Assembly: GCF_024347295.1 (NCBI RefSeq) | Contig: NZ_AP025458.1 | Location: 2,480,001 to 2,544,000 of the forward strand | DNA from: Vibrio artabrorum | GTDB taxonomy: Bacteria; Pseudomonadota; Gammaproteobacteria; Enterobacterales; Vibrionaceae | Length of the DNA stretch: 64,000 nt | Reading direction: 5' to 3' | Translations under genes and position numbers: made by a program | Notes under the pieces: generated by a model | The model's input: only the letters and a program-made list of their open reading frames with translations | Told to the model about the DNA's origin: nothing | Database searches by the model: none | Shown: in pieces, positions 1 through 9,379 of the stretch | Layout: each line of letters begins with the position of its first letter | How positions within the stretch are numbered: position 1 is the stretch's first letter

Positions 1-222
1 TTCCATGCCATTGCCATAGCTAGACGCCGTCATGAAATCAACTTGGTGAGTTAAATCGATAGCGCGAGCAAGATCCGCCATAAAGACAAAAGATCCACGT
101 AATAAGCCAACTAAAACAAGATCTTCACTACCGTTGTAATGCTCCGTGATCTGTTTACCTAATTCGCTCACTCGATCCTGAACTTCTTGCTCAGAGATCA
201 TGACTTCAACTGTATGCTTCAT
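1..222 (-). CDS. hpt: Hypoxanthine phosphoribosyltransferase, N-terminal part (cut by window edge)
   Basis: Purine-salvage enzyme that makes IMP or GMP from hypoxanthine or guanine and PRPP in the cytoplasm. The minus strand reads an open frame from ATG at 222 to the window edge, about 74 residues. It begins [18 protein letters not shown] and contains the [15 protein letters not shown] stretch typical of bacterial Hpt near the N-terminus. The PRPP-binding and catalytic loops lie outside the window. It is divergent from the quorum-sensing regulator at 548, the arrangement I know from other vibrios. The family call is firm; the rest of the gene cannot be judged here. Confidence 0.9.
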   Translation of the reverse strand, partial: MKHTVEVMISEQEVQDRVSELGKQITEHYNGSEDLVLVGLLRGSFVFMADLARAIDLTHQVDFMTASSYGNGME

Positions 223-547
223 ACTGCTCTCATTTTATTTAGTGATTGCGACCAATATTGACCGTTTCGCCAGGTTTGCCGCTCAATTTTGTGGCTAAGT
301 CTAGCATTGCTCAAATACCCACACCACCTTATGACTCGAATTTGCTGTTAGATTATCAACGATTGTGCACACAAAGACTTGTCCAACCGTCGCTTTCTCT
401 CATATCTATGCTGATCACGCTTTATGGATCAACTACCTATAAAACAAGCTCAAAGGATTGACCATATTCATATGCACCATTACACTCATTAGTGCTTAAA
501 TAATAATAAAATCATTAATATAAAAATTCGTTGGCAAGGAAAATAAA
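223..547. promoter_or_regulatory. Divergent intergenic region between hpt and luxR
   Basis: This 325-bp gap must hold the promoters of hpt (leftward) and the LuxR-type regulator (rightward). The last 60 bases before luxR are very AT-rich (runs of TAATAATAAAATCATTAATATAAA), as expected for a promoter and an autoregulatory region. AAGGA at 535-540 is a good ribosome binding site for the ATG at 548. In other vibrios the luxR/hapR 5' leader is paired by Qrr small RNAs. GTTGGC just before the Shine-Dalgarno could match the AGCCAAC segment of Qrr, but six bases is weak evidence. I could not assign exact promoter boxes. Confidence 0.4.
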
Positions 548-1153
548 ATGGACTCAATATCTAAGAGACCTAGAACTAGGCTTTCACCCTTAAAAAGAAA
601 ACTTCAATTGATGGAAATCGCACTCGAGGTCTTCTCTCGTCGTGGCATTGGACGTGGCGGTCATGCAGACATCGCTGACATTGCCCAAGTTTCCGTTGCA
701 ACCGTGTTTAACTACTTTCCAACCCGTGAAGATCTGGTTGATGAGGTGCTGAATCACGTAGTCCGCCAATTCTCCAATTTTCTCTCAGACACGATTGATC
801 TCGATGTTCACGCAAAAGAGAACTTACACAATATCACGAACGAAATGGTGAGCTTAGTCGCTAAAAATTGCCATTGGTTGAATGTTTGGTTCGAATGGAG
901 CACATCGACTCGTGATGAAGTCTGGCCTCTATTTGTAACAACAAATCGTACAAATCAAATGTTAGTGCAAAATATGTTCAGTCAAGCGATTGAACGCGGT
1001 GAAGTCTGCAACAAGCATGCTCCTAAACACCTAGCAAACCTATTCCATGGCATTTGTTACTCGCTATTTATCCAAGCGAAACGTGCAGAAACGCCAGAAG
1101 AGCTTTCAAGCTTAACGGATAGCTACTTGAACATGCTGTGCATTTATAAGTAG
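548..1153 (+). CDS. luxR: Quorum-sensing master regulator, TetR family (LuxR/HapR/SmcR/OpaR/LitR type)
   Basis: TetR-family DNA-binding protein at the end of the Vibrio autoinducer phosphorelay. At high cell density it switches on or represses large gene sets (proteases, biofilm, luminescence where present). The 201-residue protein starts MDSISKRPRTRLSPLKRK. Its helix-turn-helix, about residues 33-62, contains the family hallmark GRGGHADIADIAQVSVATVF followed by NYFPTRED. The C-terminal ligand-pocket and dimer region ends LNMLCIYK. Start at ATG 548 with AAGGA seven bases upstream. The stop codon TAG directly abuts an 18-copy heptanucleotide array, and a hairpin terminator follows at 1291. Neighbour hpt supports orthology. 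Its ligand and Qrr control are family knowledge, not visible here. Confidence 0.95.
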   Translation: MDSISKRPRTRLSPLKRKLQLMEIALEVFSRRGIGRGGHADIADIAQVSVATVFNYFPTREDLVDEVLNHVVRQFSNFLSDTIDLDVHAKENLHNITNEMVSLVAKNCHWLNVWFEWSTSTRDEVWPLFVTTNRTNQMLVQNMFSQAIERGEVCNKHAPKHLANLFHGICYSLFIQAKRAETPEELSSLTDSYLNMLCIYK

Positions 1154-1279
1154 ATTCGAGATTCGAGATTCGAGATTCGAGATTCGAGATTCGAGATTCG
1201 AGATTCGAGATTCGAGATTCGAGATTCGAGATTCGAGATTCGAGATTCGAGATTCGAGATTCGAGATTCGAGATTCGAG
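1154..1279. repeat. Microsatellite: 18 perfect tandem copies of ATTCGAG
   Basis: A 126-bp array of the 7-bp unit ATTCGAG repeats 18 times without error. It starts on the base after the luxR stop codon, and a further partial match (the G of TAG) precedes it. Seven is not a multiple of three, and the array lies in the 3' untranslated region between the stop codon and the terminator. Copy-number change would therefore alter transcript length rather than the protein. Perfect repeats of this kind are prone to strand slippage. Confidence 0.97.
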
Positions 1280-1290
1280 TAAAATGATTT

Positions 1291-1320
1291 AAGGATTGGC
1301 GTTTTTCGTCAATCCTTTTT
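1291..1320 (+). terminator. Rho-independent terminator of luxR
   Basis: AAGGATTG-G-CG and CG-T-CAATCCTT form a 10-pair stem with one mismatch and a TTTTT loop. A run of five T follows the stem. It lies 137 bp after the luxR stop, so the transcript would include the whole heptamer array. Confidence 0.85.
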
Positions 1321-1349
1321 GATTGCCAATAGATTGCTATGAGTTGAAA

Positions 1350-1926
1350 GAGATTCCCTACTCCTTCCTTCGTCAGTCTAGGGAATGACGGACATAAAAA
1401 ACCACTAATCATTACCGTGACCGAGTGGCGAAGAAATGAATCAGACACTGAAGTCAGAGATTCTCTATTCCTTCCCCCGTCAGTCTAGGGAATGACGGAC
1501 ATAAAAAACCACTAATCATTACCGTGACCGAGTGGCGAAGAAATGAATCAGACACTGAAGTCAGAGATTCTCTATTCCTTCCTCCGTCAGTCTAGGGAAT
1601 GACGGACATAAAAAACCACTAATCATTACCGTGACCGAGTGGCGAAGAAATGAATCAGACACTGAAGTCAGAGATTCTCTATTCCTTCCCCCGTCAGTCT
1701 AGGGAATGACGGACATAAAAAACCACTAATCATTACCGTGACCGAGTGGCGAAGAAATGAATCAGACACTGAAGCCCGAGATTCTCTATTCCTTCTTCCG
1801 TCAGTCTAGGGAATGACGGACACAAGAAACCACTGATCATTACCGTGACCGAGTGGCGAAGAAATGAATCAGACACTGAAGTCAGAGATTCTCTATTCCT
1901 TCTTCCGTCAGTCTAGAGAATGACGG
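1350..1926. repeat. Tandem array of a 107-bp unit, five full copies plus 42 bp
   Basis: Units begin GAGATTCYC at 1350, 1457, 1564, 1671, 1778 and 1885, an exact 107-bp period. The last copy stops after its first 42 bases. Each unit carries an imperfect hairpin (CCGTCA ... TGACGG) around CTAGGGAA, then ACATAAAAAACCACTAATC and ACCGAGTGGCGAAGAAATG. Copies differ by only a few substitutions, implying recent expansion. The first 42 bases also occur as the left half of a dispersed element at 17543. No convincing gene lies inside. The array fills the convergent gap between luxR and lpdA. Confidence 0.95.
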
Positions 1927-1995
1927 GAATACCGAGTGACAGTTCTCTCCTTCACGCTGAATAATCACCAAAATATAAGCTTCAACACCTCACTT

Positions 1996-2037
1996 CGTCA
2001 TCCTCAAGAGCGAGGGACGAGCGAGTTGGGGATCTCT
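1996..2037. repeat. Dispersed repeat, right-half copy
   Basis: The sequence from CGTCATCCTCAAGAGCGAG to GTTGGGGATCTCT matches, with one or two changes, the right half of the 107-bp element at 17543-17649. Here it follows the tandem array, whose units carry the left half, so the two halves sit about 70 bp apart. Confidence 0.8.
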
Positions 2038-2070
2038 ACAAGCATGACGACCAACGTTTCTTCAGACATA

Positions 2071-2100
2071 AAAAAACCGCTGACGAATCAGCGGCTTTTA
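2071..2100 (-). terminator. Rho-independent terminator of the pdh operon
   Basis: Stem CCGCTGA / TCAGCGG with a four-base loop (CGAA). On the minus strand it is followed by a run of T, seen as A residues from 2070. It lies 29 bp beyond the lpdA stop codon. A short T run on the other side (CTTTTA) could give some bidirectional activity. Confidence 0.85.
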
Positions 2101-2128
2101 AAAACATTAGCGAGTGGCTAAAAAAGAA

Positions 2129-3556
2129 TTACTTTTTCTTTTTCACTGCTTTCTTGTTTGGAAGGTCAGTGATTGAACCTTCGAAGACTTCCGCAGCTAG
2201 ACCAACAGACTCGTGTAGCGTTGGGTGAGCGTGGATAGTAAGAGCGATATCTTCTGCATCACAACCCATTTCGATTGCTAGGCCGATTTCGCCAAGAAGT
2301 TCACCACCGTTCGTACCAACAACAGCACCACCGATTACGCGATGAGTCTCTTTATCGAAGATCATCTTAGTCATACCGTCTGCACAGTCAGATGCGATTG
2401 CACGACCAGAAGCTGCCCAAGGGAAAGTCGCCACTTCGTAGTTGATGCCTTCAGCTTTCGCTTCTTTCTCAGTCTTACCTACCCAAGCAACTTCTGGCTC
2501 AGTGTACGCAATGGATGGGATGACTTTAGGGTCGAAGTAGTGCTTCTTACCAGAGATAACTTCAGCAGCTACGTGACCTTCATGCACACCTTTGTGAGCA
2601 AGCATTGGTTGACCAACAACGTCACCGATCGCGTGGATGTGAGGAACGTTAGTACGCATTTGCTTATCAACATTGATGAAGCCACGTTCATCAACTTCGA
2701 TACCCGCTTTTTCAGCGTCGATAAGTGCACCGTTTGGAACACGACCGATAGCAACAAGAACAGCATCGTAGCGCTCAGCTTCAGCTGGTGCTTTTTTGCC
2801 TTCCATTGAAACGTAGATACCGTCTTCTTTCGCTTCAACAGCAGTCACTTTAGTTTCAAGCATTAGCTTGAACTTATTCTTAATGCGCTTAGTGAAAACT
2901 TTAACGATGTCTTTATCCGCAGCAGGGATAACTTGATCGAACATCTCTACAACTTCAACTTTAGAACCTAGAGAGTGGTAAACCGTACCCATCTCAAGAC
3001 CGATGATACCGCCGCCCATGATAAGCAGTTTTTCAGGTACTTCGTTTAGTTCTAGTGCATCCGTAGAATCCCAAATACGTGGGTCTTCATGTGGGATGAA
3101 AGGAAGTTTGATTGGGCGAGAACCCGCTGCAATAATTGCATTATCAAAGTTAATTGTTGTCGTTTCTTCGCCAACAACTTCGATGCTATTAGGACCAGTG
3201 AACTTACCGAAACCGTTAACAACCGTAACGTTACGCATCTTAGCCATACCGCCAAGACCACCAGTCAGTTGATCTACTACTTTTTCTTTCCAAATACGGA
3301 TTTTGTTGATGTCCGTTTGTGGCTCGCCGAATACAACGCCGTGCTCTGCCATCGCTTTCGCTTCTTCAATGACTTTTGAAACATGAAGAAGTGCTTTTGA
3401 TGGAATACAACCAACGTTTAGACATACACCACCAAGCGTGCTGTAACGTTCTACCAGAACGGTTTCTAGACCTAAATCCGCACAACGGAATGCTGCTGAG
3501 TAACCAGCAGGACCTGAACCAAGTACAACAACTTGGGCTTTAATTTCTTTGCTCAT
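2129..3556 (-). CDS. lpdA: Dihydrolipoamide dehydrogenase (E3)
   Basis: FAD enzyme that reoxidises the dihydrolipoyl groups of pyruvate and 2-oxoglutarate dehydrogenases, passing electrons to NAD+. The 475-residue protein has the N-terminal FAD-binding motif GSGPAGYSAAF, the redox-active disulfide in GGVCLNVGC (Cys45 and Cys50), a second Rossmann motif GGGIIGLEMG for NAD, and the C-terminal catalytic His-Glu in HAHPTLHE. The length is standard and the lysine-rich tail is usual. It is the last gene of pdhR-aceE-aceF-lpdA, 241 bp after aceF. That gap is long enough for an extra internal promoter, which would fit the need for E3 in several complexes. Confidence 0.97.
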   Translation of the reverse strand: MSKEIKAQVVVLGSGPAGYSAAFRCADLGLETVLVERYSTLGGVCLNVGCIPSKALLHVSKVIEEAKAMAEHGVVFGEPQTDINKIRIWKEKVVDQLTGGLGGMAKMRNVTVVNGFGKFTGPNSIEVVGEETTTINFDNAIIAAGSRPIKLPFIPHEDPRIWDSTDALELNEVPEKLLIMGGGIIGLEMGTVYHSLGSKVEVVEMFDQVIPAADKDIVKVFTKRIKNKFKLMLETKVTAVEAKEDGIYVSMEGKKAPAEAERYDAVLVAIGRVPNGALIDAEKAGIEVDERGFINVDKQMRTNVPHIHAIGDVVGQPMLAHKGVHEGHVAAEVISGKKHYFDPKVIPSIAYTEPEVAWVGKTEKEAKAEGINYEVATFPWAASGRAIASDCADGMTKMIFDKETHRVIGGAVVGTNGGELLGEIGLAIEMGCDAEDIALTIHAHPTLHESVGLAAEVFEGSITDLPNKKAVKKKK

Positions 3557-3655
3557 TGTGACCTCTTGTAGTCATTATCCCTAACAGGCTGAGTAGATGT
3601 TCTTAAAATCATTGGGCTTTCAAACAGGAAACATTTTACAGAGATGTTAACGGTG

Positions 3656-3670
3656 TGAAAGTAGCTTTCA
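3656..3670. promoter_or_regulatory. Small palindrome in the aceF-lpdA gap
   Basis: TGAAAG-TAG-CTTTCA is a perfect 6+6 inverted repeat about 100 bp before the lpdA start. It could be an operator for an independent lpdA promoter. No regulator can be named, and a chance palindrome is possible. Confidence 0.25.
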
Positions 3671-3759
3671 GTTAGCCTGTGAGCTAGACAACAATTCCCT
3701 ATCAGATAATAAGAACTGCAGGAAACTGTTCTCTAAAAATAATCTTTATCTAAAGAATT

Positions 3760-3781
3760 AAGGTGACCCGCAAGTCACCTT
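3760..3781 (-). terminator. Hairpin after aceF (attenuator or processing site)
   Basis: AAGGTGAC and GTCACCTT form an eight-pair stem with a six-base loop, 17 bp after the aceF stop. On the minus strand it is followed by AATTCTTT rather than a solid T run. Partial termination or protection of the aceEF mRNA end is more likely than full termination. Confidence 0.55.
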
Positions 3782-3797
3782 ATCATTACTTTCTCAA

Positions 3798-5693
3798 TTA
3801 CAGTACTAAACGACGAATATCAGATAGTGCGCTGTTTAGGAAAGTAATAAAGCGAGCACCTTCAGCACCATCGATCACGCGGTGATCGTATGATAGAGAC
3901 AGTGGAAGCTGTAGACGTGGTTGGAACTCTTTACCATTCCAAACTGGCTTAATTTCAGACTTAGATACCCCTAGGATACCTACTTCTGGCGCGTTTACGA
4001 TTGGAGTAAATGCCGTACCGCCAATGCCACCAAGGCTAGAGATTGTGAAACAACCGCCTTGCATGTCTGCCGCTGTTAGCTTACCAGAACGTGCTTTCTT
4101 AGAAACAGCCATTAGCTCTTCAGATAGCTCGTAAATGCCTTTCTTGTTCACGTCTTTGAAAACAGGAACCACTAGACCGTTTGGTGTATCAACTGCGATA
4201 CCCACGTTTACGTACTTCTTAAGAATGATGCTTTCGCCATCTTCAGAAAGAGAAGAGTTAAACGCTGGGAATGCTTCTAGCGCTTTAGCAACCGCTTTCA
4301 TGATGAACACAAGTGGCGTGATCTTCATGCCCGTGTCTTTCTTCGCTTCGATTGCGTTCTGTTCTTTACGGAATGCTTCTAGCTCAGTGATGTCTGCGTT
4401 GTCCCACTGTGTAACGTGAGGGATCATTACCCAGTTACGGTGCAGGTTAGCGCCAGAGATCTTCTTAATCTTAGAAAGCTTCTGAACTTCAGTTTCGCCA
4501 AACTTGCTGAAGTCAACTTTTGGCCATGGTAGTAGACCAAGAGCAGAACCGTCGCCGCCTTTGCCAGATGCCGCGGCACCAGACTCAAGACGCTTAAGTG
4601 CATCTTTAACGTAAGACTGAACGTCTTCTTTAAGGATACGGCTCTTACGACCAGTACCTTTAACCTTAGAAAGGTTAACGCCAAATTCACGAGCTAGACG
4701 ACGAACAACTGGAGAAGCGTGCGCGTAGTCACCGTTATCTTGGAAGTCGCCAGCGGCTGGAGCCGCTGCAGGTGCTTCTGCTTTAGGAGCCGGTGCCGCC
4801 GCTGGAGCTGCTGCTTGTGCAGGTGCTGCAACAGGAGCAGGCGCTGCGCCTTCAACGACGAAAGTCATGATTAGAGAGCCCGTTGACACTGTGTCGCCAG
4901 CTGCAATCTTGATCTCTTTTACTGTACCAGCGAATGGTGCAGGCACTTCCATTGACGCTTTATCGCCTTCAACAGTGATTAGAGATTGCTCTTCTTCTAC
5001 TGTATCGCCAACCGCGACCATGATTTCAGTCACTTCGACTTCGTCACCACCGATATCAGGAACGTTTACTTCTTTTTCAGCGGATGCTGCTGGAGCCGCG
5101 GCAACGGGTGCTGCCACAGGAGCAGAAGCTGCTGCCACTGGAGCGCCTGAACCCGCGACTTCAAATACCATCACAAGAGAACCAGTCGATACTGAGTCAC
5201 CAGAAGCGATCTTGATTTCTTTAACGATACCTGCAAATGGTGCTGGTACTTCCATAGAAGCTTTGTCACCTTCAACAGTAAGAAGAGATTGCTCTTCTTC
5301 TACTGCATCGCCAACTTTAACCATGATTTCAGTAACTTCTACTTCATCACCGCCGATATCTGGAACGTGAACTTCTTTCAGTTCGTTCGCAACAGAAGGA
5401 GCCGCCGCTGCAGGAGCAGCTGCAACTGGTGCCGCCGCTTCAACTGCTGGTGCTGCTGCACCTTCCGCTTCGAAGATCATAATAAGAGAACCAGTAGAAA
5501 CAGAATCGCCTTCCGCTACTTTGATTTCTTTAACGATACCCGCTTGAGACGCTGGAACTTCCATAGAAGCTTTATCGCCTTCAACAGTGATCAGAGACTG
5601 TTCTTCTTCAACCTTGTCGCCAACGCTTACAAGAATCTCAGTAACTTCAACCTCATCCGCACCGATGTCAGGTACATTAATTTCGATTGCCAT
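3798..5693 (-). CDS. aceF: Pyruvate dehydrogenase complex E2, dihydrolipoamide acetyltransferase
   Basis: Core of the pyruvate dehydrogenase complex; moves the acetyl group from E1 via lipoyl-lysine to CoA. The 631-residue protein has three lipoyl domains, each with the [10 protein letters not shown] lipoylation motif; the first lipoyl-lysine is Lys41. Ala/Pro-rich swinging arms separate the domains. An E1/E3-binding domain follows ([20 protein letters not shown]). The C-terminal catalytic domain ends with the active-site motif SYDHRVIDG. Three lipoyl domains match the enterobacterial form. It lies 30 bp after aceE in the same operon. Confidence 0.97.
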   Translation of the reverse strand: MAIEINVPDIGADEVEVTEILVSVGDKVEEEQSLITVEGDKASMEVPASQAGIVKEIKVAEGDSVSTGSLIMIFEAEGAAAPAVEAAAPVAAAPAAAAPSVANELKEVHVPDIGGDEVEVTEIMVKVGDAVEEEQSLLTVEGDKASMEVPAPFAGIVKEIKIASGDSVSTGSLVMVFEVAGSGAPVAAASAPVAAPVAAAPAASAEKEVNVPDIGGDEVEVTEIMVAVGDTVEEEQSLITVEGDKASMEVPAPFAGTVKEIKIAAGDTVSTGSLIMTFVVEGAAPAPVAAPAQAAAPAAAPAPKAEAPAAAPAAGDFQDNGDYAHASPVVRRLAREFGVNLSKVKGTGRKSRILKEDVQSYVKDALKRLESGAAASGKGGDGSALGLLPWPKVDFSKFGETEVQKLSKIKKISGANLHRNWVMIPHVTQWDNADITELEAFRKEQNAIEAKKDTGMKITPLVFIMKAVAKALEAFPAFNSSLSEDGESIILKKYVNVGIAVDTPNGLVVPVFKDVNKKGIYELSEELMAVSKKARSGKLTAADMQGGCFTISSLGGIGGTAFTPIVNAPEVGILGVSKSEIKPVWNGKEFQPRLQLPLSLSYDHRVIDGAEGARFITFLNSALSDIRRLVL

Positions 5694-5723
5694 TGCTTAT
5701 TTACCTTCTAGTTTAGCGCTGTA

Positions 5724-8387
5724 TTAAGCGTAAAGTGGATTTGTTTTTTCAGTGTCGATATCGAATTTAGCAATTGCTTCAACAACGACAGATTTCTCGA
5801 TATCACCACGTTTAGCCAGTTCAGTTAGAGCTGCAACTACGATGTAGCCAGCGTTAACTTCGAAGTGACGACGTAGGTTTGCACGGCTGTCAGAACGGCC
5901 GAAACCATCTGTACCAAGTACTTTGTAAGACTCAGTTGGCATGTACGCACGTACTTGCTCAGCGTAGTTCTTCATGTAGTCAGTCACTGCGATCGCAGGT
6001 TCGTTACCAAGAACAGTCGTGATGTACGGTACTTTCTCTTCCGCTTCTGGGTGAAGCATGTTGTCACGCTCTACCGCTTGGCCGTCACGAGTTAGTTCGT
6101 TGAACGACGTTACAGAGAATACGTCAGATGCTACGCCGTACTCTTCGCTTAGAATTTCAGCCGCTTTACGCGCTTCGTTCATGATAGTACCAGAGCTCAT
6201 TAGTTGAACTTTGCCCTTAGCACCAGCGTGAGATTCAAGCTTGTAGATACCTTTACGGATGCCTTCTTCAGCGCCTTCTGGCATTGCTGGCATTGCGTAG
6301 TTCTCGTTCATTACTGTTAGGTAGTAGTAAACGTTCTCTTGCTCAGGACCGTACATGCGACGGATACCATCTTGCATGATTACTGCTAGCTCGTAAGCGA
6401 ATGTTGGGTCGTAAGAGATACAGTTCGGGATCGTGTTCGCTTGGATGTGCGAGTGACCATCTTCGTGCTGTAGACCTTCACCGTTCAGTGTTGTACGACC
6501 TGCAGTAGCACCGAGTAGGAAGCCACGAGCTTGTTGATCGCCAGCTAGCCATGCCATGTCACCAATACGTTGGAAACCGAACATTGAGTAGTAGATGTAG
6601 AACGGGATCATCGGTAGATCGTTGGTGCTGTATGAAGTTGCAGCAGCAACCCATGAAGCCATAGAACCGAGTTCGTTGATACCTTCTTGAAGTACTTGAC
6701 CAGACGTTGCTTCTTTGTAGTAAGAAACGATACCTTTATCTTCAGGTGTGTATTCTTGACCGTGTGGGTTGTAGATACCAACCTGACGGAAGAGACCTTC
6801 CATACCAAATGTACGCGCTTCATCACAGATGATAGGAACAATGTTCTTACCAATGTTCTTATCTTTAAGCAGAATGTTTAGCGTACGTACATAAGCCATA
6901 GTGGTCGAGATTTCACGCTTTTGAGCACCCAGTAGAGGAGCGAACTCTTCGAGTTCTGGTACTTTAAACTCTTGTGTGAACTTAGGTAGGCGCTGTGGCG
7001 TGTAACCTTTTAGTGCTTTACGACGAGCGTGCAGGTATTCGTACTCAGCAGAACCTTCTTCCAGTTTTAGGTAAGGAAGTTCAGCCACTTTCTCATCAGA
7101 AAGAATATCTTCTAGGCCTAGGCGATCACGCAGGTGTTGAACATGAGTCATGTCCATTTTTTTAACACCGTGTGCAATGTTCTTACCTTCAGCGGCATCA
7201 CCCATGCCGTAACCTTTAACCGTCTTAGCTAGGATGACCGTTGGCTTACCGTTTGTCTCTTTTGCATTGTTGAATGCAGCAAACAGTTTAGAAGAATCGT
7301 GACCACCACGCTTAAGCGCGAAGATTTCGTCATCAGTCATGTCTGCAACTAGTGCAGCTGTTTCTGGGTACTTACCAAAGAAGTGCTCACGTACGTATGC
7401 GCCATCTTTCGATTTGAATGTTTGGTAGTCACCGTCGATCGTTTCGTTCATAAGCTGTAGCAGCTTACCCGTTGTATCTTTAGCTAATAGAGCATCCCAG
7501 TTATTGCCCCAGATAACTTTAACAACGTTCCAACCTGCGCCTTTAAATAGACCTTCAAGTTCTTGGATGATGCTGCCGTTACCCATTACAGGGCCGTCTA
7601 GACGCTGCAGGTTACAGTTGATTAGGAAACATAGATTGTCTAGCTTCTCACGCGCAGCGAAAGAGATAGCACCACGTGATTCTGGCTCATCCATCTCACC
7701 GTCACCTAGGAACGCGTATACGCGTTGCGCTGACGTATCTTTCAGGCCACGGCCATCAAGGTACTTAAGGAAGCGCGCTTGGTAGATAGCAGAGATAGGG
7801 CCAAGACCCATAGATACGGTCGGGAACTGCCAAAACTCAGGCATCAGTTTCGGGTGCGGGTATGAAGGGATACCTTTGCCATCCACTTCTTGACGGAAGT
7901 TATCTAGCTGCTCTTCAGTGAGACGACCTTCAACGAATGCACGCGAGTAGATACCAGGAGATATGTGACCTTGGTAGTAAACCAGATCGCCACCGTCTGT
8001 CTCGTTTGGAGCACGGAAGAAGTGGTTGAAACAGACTTCGTAGAACGCGGCAGCTGACTGGTAAGAAGCCATGTGACCGCCAAGGTCTAGGTCTTTCTTA
8101 GAAGCACGCAATACGATCATGATTGCGTTCCAGCGAATAATCGAACGAATACGACGCTCAAGAGTTACGTCACCAGGGTAAGCTGGCTCTTGTGCTGCTG
8201 GAATGGTGTTGATGTAGTTTGTGTTGATGCCTGTAGCCATATCAACACCATCTAAACGCGCTTTATCTAGAACTTGTTCTAGTAAAAACTGTGCACGTTC
8301 TACACCTTCTTCACGTACTACTGATTCAAGAGCTTCTAACCAATCTTGAGTTTCCAGAGCATCAACGTCATGCTTCATGTCAGACAT
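5724..8387 (-). CDS. aceE: Pyruvate dehydrogenase E1 (homodimeric type)
   Basis: Thiamine-diphosphate enzyme that decarboxylates pyruvate and acetylates the lipoyl groups of AceF. At 887 residues it has the length of the E. coli enzyme. The ThDP/Mg site is visible as FLGDGEMDEPES followed by LCFLINCNLQRLDGPV. The transketolase-like middle region includes EGLQHEDGHSH, which carries active-site histidines. It starts MSDMKHDVDALETQDW, with AAAGGATAGATCGCC just upstream. First structural gene after pdhR, separated by 62 bp. Repression by PdhR, relieved by pyruvate, is the known family mechanism. Confidence 0.98.
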   Translation of the reverse strand: MSDMKHDVDALETQDWLEALESVVREEGVERAQFLLEQVLDKARLDGVDMATGINTNYINTIPAAQEPAYPGDVTLERRIRSIIRWNAIMIVLRASKKDLDLGGHMASYQSAAAFYEVCFNHFFRAPNETDGGDLVYYQGHISPGIYSRAFVEGRLTEEQLDNFRQEVDGKGIPSYPHPKLMPEFWQFPTVSMGLGPISAIYQARFLKYLDGRGLKDTSAQRVYAFLGDGEMDEPESRGAISFAAREKLDNLCFLINCNLQRLDGPVMGNGSIIQELEGLFKGAGWNVVKVIWGNNWDALLAKDTTGKLLQLMNETIDGDYQTFKSKDGAYVREHFFGKYPETAALVADMTDDEIFALKRGGHDSSKLFAAFNNAKETNGKPTVILAKTVKGYGMGDAAEGKNIAHGVKKMDMTHVQHLRDRLGLEDILSDEKVAELPYLKLEEGSAEYEYLHARRKALKGYTPQRLPKFTQEFKVPELEEFAPLLGAQKREISTTMAYVRTLNILLKDKNIGKNIVPIICDEARTFGMEGLFRQVGIYNPHGQEYTPEDKGIVSYYKEATSGQVLQEGINELGSMASWVAAATSYSTNDLPMIPFYIYYSMFGFQRIGDMAWLAGDQQARGFLLGATAGRTTLNGEGLQHEDGHSHIQANTIPNCISYDPTFAYELAVIMQDGIRRMYGPEQENVYYYLTVMNENYAMPAMPEGAEEGIRKGIYKLESHAGAKGKVQLMSSGTIMNEARKAAEILSEEYGVASDVFSVTSFNELTRDGQAVERDNMLHPEAEEKVPYITTVLGNEPAIAVTDYMKNYAEQVRAYMPTESYKVLGTDGFGRSDSRANLRRHFEVNAGYIVVAALTELAKRGDIEKSVVVEAIAKFDIDTEKTNPLYA

Positions 8388-8449
8388 GGCGATCTATCCT
8401 TTTTGTTAGTTGGATTCTACTAAACATGTAAATAGCCGAAGTATTACGG

Positions 8450-9211
8450 TTATTTACCCTGTTGAATTCGACGTAAAGAGCGCTCGCGACGCGATTCTTC
8501 TTTGGTCAAATCCAGCAATGTTTCTTCGATGTAAGCTAAATGAGAATGTGACATTTCACGCGCCTGTTCTGGCTGCCCTGAAACAATCGCATCTACAATG
8601 TTAGCTCGATGTATACTCACTTTCTCCACAACGTCTTTACGACGATGCAACAGCTTTAAATTCTGCAAAACGTTTTGTTCAAGTAACGGAGCCAAACTGC
8701 GTACAATGTGCAATAACACCACATTGTGTGCTGCCTCTGTTAAAGCAATAAGAAAAGCCATCACGGCTGCAGATTCGGCTTCTATATCACCCTTATCTTG
8801 CGCGTCGTGAATTTTTTCTTGGCATGCTTGAATTCGAACAAAGTCTTCATCAGTGCCACGTAATGCCGCAAAGTAAGCCGAAATCCCTTCCATCGCATGA
8901 CGCGATTCCAACAAGTCTAGTTGGGTTTCAGAATGGGATGACAACAAATTAAGCAAAGGATCTGAAAAGCTTTTCCAGATATTTTCACTCACAAACGTTC
9001 CCCCACCTTGACGACGGGTAAGCAAGCGTTTGGCTTCCAAACGTTGTATCGCTTCTCGGATTGAAGGACGAGACACATCGAACTGTTTCGCCAGTTCGCG
9101 CTCGGGTGGCAATTGCTGCCCAGGAGCCAGTGTTCCTTCCACTATCAACCTTTCTAACTCTTGTTCGATAACATCGGAGAGTTTTGGCTGACGAATCCTT
9201 TGATAAGCCAT
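8450..9211 (-). CDS. pdhR: Pyruvate-responsive repressor PdhR (GntR family, FadR subfamily)
   Basis: Repressor of the pdh operon that is released by pyruvate. The N-terminal winged helix has [27 protein letters not shown]. The all-helical FCD sensor domain follows from about residue 80 ([19 protein letters not shown]). The C-terminus [12 protein letters not shown] matches E. coli PdhR. I chose ATG 9211 ([17 protein letters not shown], 253 residues) because it aligns with the E. coli start. An upstream in-frame ATG at 9244 would run into the operator palindrome. First gene of the operon, so autoregulated. Confidence 0.96.
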   Translation of the reverse strand: MAYQRIRQPKLSDVIEQELERLIVEGTLAPGQQLPPERELAKQFDVSRPSIREAIQRLEAKRLLTRRQGGGTFVSENIWKSFSDPLLNLLSSHSETQLDLLESRHAMEGISAYFAALRGTDEDFVRIQACQEKIHDAQDKGDIEAESAAVMAFLIALTEAAHNVVLLHIVRSLAPLLEQNVLQNLKLLHRRKDVVEKVSIHRANIVDAIVSGQPEQAREMSHSHLAYIEETLLDLTKEESRRERSLRRIQQGK

Positions 9212-9242
9212 AGTTTGTTGTTCTTCTTTTTTCTTCGCTGAC

Positions 9243-9259
9243 AATTGGTAATACCAATT
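9243..9259. promoter_or_regulatory. PdhR operator (perfect 17-bp palindrome)
   Basis: AATTGGTA-A-TACCAATT is a perfect inverted repeat with the TTGGT-N3-ACCAA core known for PdhR boxes in enterobacteria. It lies 31 bp upstream of the pdhR start, where a repressor would block transcription of pdhR-aceE-aceF-lpdA. TTGCAC near 9311-9306 and TATGTT near 9286-9281 on the minus strand are possible promoter boxes just upstream, though their spacing is long. Confidence 0.9.
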
Positions 9260-9379
9260 TTAAGTTGAGCAGAAATTAACATAATTAAAACGCCACTGTC
9301 CAGTGCAAAATTGACCTACATCATAGAATGAGGCGCGAATTAACCAAGGGTTAACAAATGAAGTTTAAAACAGCAACCG

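Noticed and set aside
246..461. 71-codon plus-strand frame between hpt and luxR
   Set aside because: No family resemblance or good ribosome binding site; it lies in the expected promoter region.
1068..1448. Minus-strand frame with ISNLESR heptads, like a leucine-zipper protein
   Set aside because: It is simply the translation of the 7-bp DNA repeat in the strand opposite to luxR, with no ribosome binding site and with its end inside luxR.
1350..1926. Possible CRISPR array
   Set aside because: The whole 107-bp unit is repeated; there are no unique spacers and no cas genes.
1936..2121. 61-codon frame between the repeat array and lpdA
   Set aside because: It consists of the dispersed repeat and the lpdA terminator.
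3798..5693. Three lipoyl domains in AceF as an unusual amplification
   Set aside because: Three is the normal number in the enterobacterial and Vibrio type of E2.
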